Positions 59,761-64,000 of a stretch of 64,000 bases of DNA are shown here, piece by piece (the stretch's first letter is position 1; the number at the start of each line of letters is the position of its first letter). This stretch comes from Arthrinium phaeospermum. Its lineage: Eukaryota > Ascomycota > Sordariomycetes > Amphisphaeriales > Apiosporaceae. A program made the position numbers and the translations under genes. Under the pieces are notes generated by a model that was given only the letters and a program-made list of their open reading frames with translations, was not told where the DNA came from and did not search any database. The DNA lies in the NCBI GenBank assembly GCA_006503535.1, contig QYRS01000008.1, positions 1 through 64,000 on the forward strand, written 5' to 3'.

Positions 59761-62700
59761 GTGGGCCTACTGTCTTTGTGACGGCTCCCCCAGCCGTTGA
59801 GTCGACACATTCGTTCCGCCGCTCGCATTCCTTCTCAGACATGGTGCCTGAGCGATCACGACTGTCTCACTCAAACCTTGATGTGACATCACGAAAACCA
59901 TCGCCGAGCACCAAGACCAAGCACCTGTCGCCTCTCCCAGCCTTCGACATTCCCTCCTTCGACCTGCCCGATTTCGACTTCGACCCCAACTTCTCCATCC
60001 CAGCTCCTGACCGCACGGCTCGCACCGATGCGAAACACACGAGCCTGCCTGCCTCCGAGCCAGACAAGATGGGCAGAGCAAGAGGCAAATCGCTCTTGAC
60101 CCGCCGCCAGTCATGGATGCCGGGTTCCAAGTCGGCATCCGACCTTGACCTTCCGCAAGGTCAAGAAAATGAGGCACCCAGGCCGCCCCAGAGCCCCCTG
60201 GAGCCCCATAATGCAGATCAGAAAGCGGTGGACAAATCGAGGTCGGTCTCGGGATCGTTTGCTTCGCTGGCAAAACGCTCGACCAGTTGGATTTCCACAT
60301 CTCGTTCTCCGTCTCCGTCGCCCAGGAAGGAGGCTAGGGACTACGTATCTCACAAGTCCCTGGGTCGTGAGCCTTCTCCCAGCAATGAGCCGGTCACGAA
60401 TTCTCCGAAATACGTTCGCAAGCGATCTACATCGGGCATGGATCGAGAAGCCAACAAGTCCACCGACTCGCTGGGTAAATTGGGCAACTACCTATCCAAG
60501 ATGAAGCAGCGCCCACAGAGCCTGCTGGTCAGGGGAATGTCAGTCAATGACGGGGATAGCACGGCTTCGTCGGTAGCTAGCTCGGCAGCGAACACCCGCC
60601 CTTCGAATGCAGCATCGGAAAATAGCAACACTACAGTTCCTGACGAGCTCCAGCGGCCACCGACGCAACAGCCTCGGGATCCGCTGTGGTCGGCTTTCAA
60701 GGCGCTGGATGCCGAGTACGGCAAATTCCAGGCCAAATCCGTGCACATGAAAGTTAGTGTAGTGCGCAACACGCTCCTCCCCTTTCTGCGTAAGTATGCT
60801 TTGCATCCGTCCAACAACACGTTGCATTTTGAGGAACTGGAGCCCAGGGCAACCATCTTGAACAAGTGGTGGATCGGTCTGTTGGACCTGTTGGACGGGA
60901 AAGCAACACAGTCGGTTGCGGGTGTAGACAGGCCCATTGTTCTCGAAGTGACGACCATCTTGATGATGCGTCCGGAATGGCGTCAGTGTATACCGCAGTT
61001 CAGCCCCTTAGCGCACCGAACCCCTCGCGAGCCAGTCGGGCGGAAGGGACGCGCGCGTGGCGACGAGTCGGGCGGCCATTCACGAAGCTCGACGGCGGAT
61101 TCCGACTTTCTCGCCGAGTCGGCTGAGCACAACGTACGCACGATGTTTGTTACAAATCTCGTAGCTCAGATGGGCATCGTTGTGGATAAACTGTCCCAGC
61201 GGCACGCACCCTTGAGCCTGGTCAACTTCGCGGGGAGGGCTTGCGCATATGCGTTCTTCTTTGCTCCTGGGGTGGCGGAGGTCCTCGTGCGTTTGTGGGC
61301 TCTAACTCCTGATCTGCTCCGGCGCGTCGCCAACGAGTTCTGCCTGCCCCGACGTAGTAAAGGAGAAAGCGAGGAAATCGTGACCCTCTTCCCGCCAACC
61401 CTATCAACACTAGGCTGGTCCTCGGTGAGGGCGATGGTCCAGTCGTTGCGACAAGCTGCGCAACTGCCCCTGGCCACGGCCAAGATTTCTTGGCATGGAC
61501 AATGGGTGTCGAGATGGAGAGGGCACGACACCGATTTGTTCTTTCTTTTTTGCAAATACTATTTTATTCTCGCCGAGGAGTTCATGCCCTCGAATCTTCC
61601 GCTGGCGGAGAAGGGACGCGCGCCTGCGTTTGTATTAGTCAACGCGCAGCTTCTGGCCACCTTGGATTCGACGATCCACCGGCAAGCGGGCCTAGAGGCT
61701 TCCATGGGTCTGCCGTTGTCCGAGGGAGCAGATGCATCCGCCATGGCGTTACCCTTGAACCTCAATAACAACATCAACAGAGGCATGAATGAAAATCGCC
61801 TCATTGCTCTTCTCAAAGACTTCCTGTCTACGAGCTCCATGGCGTTTCCAGGGGCTCGGCACTCCTTTGCCGAAGCCTTCATGGCGCTTATGAAGGCCGC
61901 GGCCAAGAGGACGTGCCAGTTCGACCATAACGCATGCTTTACCCTATGTGACTTCCTCGAGGAGTCATTAGTTGCGTACCGAGGCTTCGTCGGCATGGGC
62001 CGCTTGTCTCTCGACTACATAGACTGGCCGTTCTGGCTCGAGGTGTGTCGGAAAATCCTTGACTCAAACCACACCATGTCCGAAGTCCGAGTGCTTTCTC
62101 TAGTCTTTTCCATCTGGGATGTCGCTACGAGTGAGCAAGCTCGAAAGGAGGCCATCTGCCAGGGCTGGCTTCTGACCGAAGAAACCTTCAACAAGCTGTT
62201 CAATAATTGGTGTCCGATGGTGAGAGCATACTACATGCGTCTTCTTTGCTGGCGTATCTGTCGTAATGACGGCAGCGCAGATGACTCTGATATGTACGTC
62301 TCCGCACTGAACGCATCCATGGGAGACAAAGTTACTGACCGAATGCACTTAGCCGGATGTTCCACCTCGCGGCCACACGCCTTGGGACGGTTTGGTCCCA
62401 TTATCTTTGGCTCCGCGACGCAGCTGAGCGAGAAAGCAACTGTGCACCATCGACCGCCCCAGCCACACCCGCCCCAGGCAAGCGGTTCATGATCATCCGC
62501 ACGGAAGCCCCCGGGGCACAACCGGGGCTCATGGTCGGGTTTGACTCCTTTTCCACATCTTTCAACCCGTTGGAGTCCACATCAACAGCGCCGTCCCCGC
62601 CCGAGTTTGTGAGCCCGCCAAACCCGGATGCTGCAGCCTACAAGAAGAAATGGAATTTGCTAGGCAGAGTCCTTCACTTGTCGAACAGCAACCCTGACGA

Positions 62701-63376
62701 TGCCGAAGTATCAACGCGAGATAGCACAGTGGCCCGCAAAGCGGCGCCTCCTCCGAAGGCAACAAGCAATCCGGTCACCCCCCCGGCCTCGGATACGGAT
62801 AGTATTGGATCCTCGCCTGTCTATGAAAGCCTGAAATATGTCTTCAAGTTTACTCTCTCTTGGAATGGGCCGAACTTGATGCCTCCTGCAGAACGTATAT
62901 TGTCGCAGCCGCGCCTGCCCCTGCCGGCCCAATCTCAACTGGGGTTTCCAGATATGGGCCAGGGCTGCCAAACCCTCCCCTTGGGCCGGCCTGCACCAAC
63001 CCGAGCGGTGTCGGGTAGCGTGCAAAGCGGGTTGATCGAGGCAGCAAAGAACGCCGAGCTGTCGGAGACGTCAGCGAGTCCGCGATCCTCGTCGACCATG
63101 GATCGCCGGGGCAGTCAAAGCCCAAGCATAGAACGGATCAGCAGCAACCAGTCGTCGCTGTACCAAGACCGCATCACGACGCCTACCACGGAAGCAATTA
63201 CGCACGGCACCAAACCGAGTAGCCATCTCGAGAGAGGGGCAAAGTATTCGGGGCGTGCTCTGGCGGAGTGGAGCCTGGTAGTGGCGGAATGTAACAGCTT
63301 CATTGATCGCCGGCGAGACGAAGGCGTGCCTGACCTGAGCGAGGTCGAGGTGCCTTCGCTAGGGATGCCGCGTTGA
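59757..63376 (+). CDS. DUF1765 / UPF0592 family protein, 1186 aa
   Basis: Two exons (59757-62293 and 62353-63376) are joined by a 59 bp intron with a GTACGT donor, a TTACTGACC branch and an ACTTAG acceptor. Splicing converts GAT AT|C into a continuous reading through RMFHLAATRLGTVWSHYL. Residues 1-300 are Ser/Pro-rich and disordered, with a DIPSFDLPDFDFDPNFSIP acidic repeat. Residues about 310-880 are helical and conserved (DPLWSAFKALDAEYGKF, RATILNKWWIGLLDLLDG, FFAPGVAEVLVRLWALTPD, HGQWVSRWRGHDTDLFFLFC, WPFWLEVCRKILDSNHTMSE). The C-terminal part has PAPGKRFMIIRTE and another Ser-rich region. It is close in outline to the fungal UPF0592 proteins (fission yeast SPAC7D4.03c type). Molecular function is not known. 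Confidence 0.82.
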
Positions 63377-64000
63377 AGGAAACACACATATATAATGGGC
63401 CTTTGTGGGTTTTCTTTTTGTTTTGTTTTGCAGCATATCTCTCTCCCTCTCTCCCTCCTACCTACCCCATTCCCGCCACCCCCTACACATGGTCGGCGTT
63501 CGGGTTTCTTTCATGATTTCCCTGGCATGTACGGATTGATCTTTTTCTTTTTCATTTGCAAAGCACGTCCCTTAGGGCACGCCTATGAGTCTACCCCTCG
63601 TGTTATGCACAGATGGCATATTATATAACAAGCAACGGCAGCGACTTGGACAAGGGAGTGGCGTATATATCGCGGGTCCAAAAATATTTCAAGTAGGCAG
63701 GGTTCTGGAGTTTGTGGTAAAGGGAACGAAGGAGTCAATAGAAGGAAGTGGTTTAGACGAGCAAGAGGACGGTTCGGCGTCTTTGTATCAGTAGAACCGT
63801 GTGTTACATAGTATGCATTTAGCGGCTGGCTGGATACATATATTTTATATCTAGAGACTACATGGAAAACCGGGAAAGTATACCCGCGGCATATATACTG
63901 AGGGGCCAAGTCCGAGGCCTCGTACACAAGCATGCCCCTTTTTCACGTGCTGCTGGGGAAGAGACTTAAGTAAGTCATGGCGGCTCTAGGATTACACTGC
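63377..64000. other. 3' flank of the DUF1765 gene
   Basis: It contains T-rich and CTCTCC-rich 3' UTR-like sequence and TATA-rich patches (about 63835-63855). I see no gene in the last 620 bases. Confidence 0.5.

Noticed and set aside
50812..63376. Secondary-metabolite or effector gene cluster
   Set aside because: The genes are housekeeping or unknown, with mixed orientation. No synthase, transporter, regulator or secreted small protein is present.

Overview
The window looks like chromosomal DNA of a filamentous ascomycete (Pezizomycotina, probably Sordariomycetes). The genes are ascomycete-type, introns are short (53-71 bp wherever well resolved) with CTAAC/CTGAC-like branch sites, and intergenic DNA is rich in TACCTA/TAGGTA. 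A large AT-rich block carries the marks of repeat-induced point mutation (RIP). Everything here comes from reading the sequence; no database search was possible.

Positions 1 to about 40,174 are a gene-free, extremely AT-rich graveyard of transposable elements. CA and TG dinucleotides are scarce and the remaining C sits mostly in CG, as RIP leaves it. Two Ty3/Gypsy LTR retrotransposon relics read rightwards: about 13.8-24.4 kb, between copies of a ~150 bp LTR-like repeat, and about 26.5-35.1 kb, between a ~195 bp LTR pair. Degraded reverse transcriptase, RNase H and integrase are readable in both. At 9.3-10.45 kb a tRNA-headed, poly(A)-tailed, SINE-like element with an 8 bp target duplication sits inside an older copy of its own family.

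The border at 40.2-40.5 kb is marked by a duplicated ~135-148 bp unit with a perfect hairpin. Beyond it base composition becomes ordinary and genes begin: a coiled-coil protein of unknown function (41.1-42.3 kb, +), a doubtful small membrane-like gene (42.4-42.7 kb, -), a GPATCH11-like G-patch/DUF4187 protein (43.2-44.1 kb, +), a mitochondrial PPR-like protein (44.3-46.7 kb, -), ORC3 (47.4-49.9 kb, +), a Ser/Pro-rich hypothetical protein (50.8-51.6 kb, +), SEC66 (51.9-52.8 kb, -), RCL1 (53.5-54.7 kb, +), a Dsc4-like DUF1746 membrane protein (54.8-56.0 kb, -), RPF2 (56.8-57.9 kb, -) and a DUF1765/UPF0592 protein (59.8-63.4 kb, +). These are housekeeping functions (DNA replication, ER translocation, SSU and LSU ribosome biogenesis, Golgi/ER ubiquitin ligase) in mixed orientation. 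They do not form a metabolic cluster.

The most unusual large-scale signal is a gradient of small frameshifting indels. Genes nearest the RIP block are broken many times (about nine breaks in the G-patch gene, four in the PPR gene, one in ORC3), while every gene from 50 kb on reads cleanly. The protein sequence stays conserved across the breaks, so the choice is between uncorrected sequence error and very recent decay beside heterochromatin.
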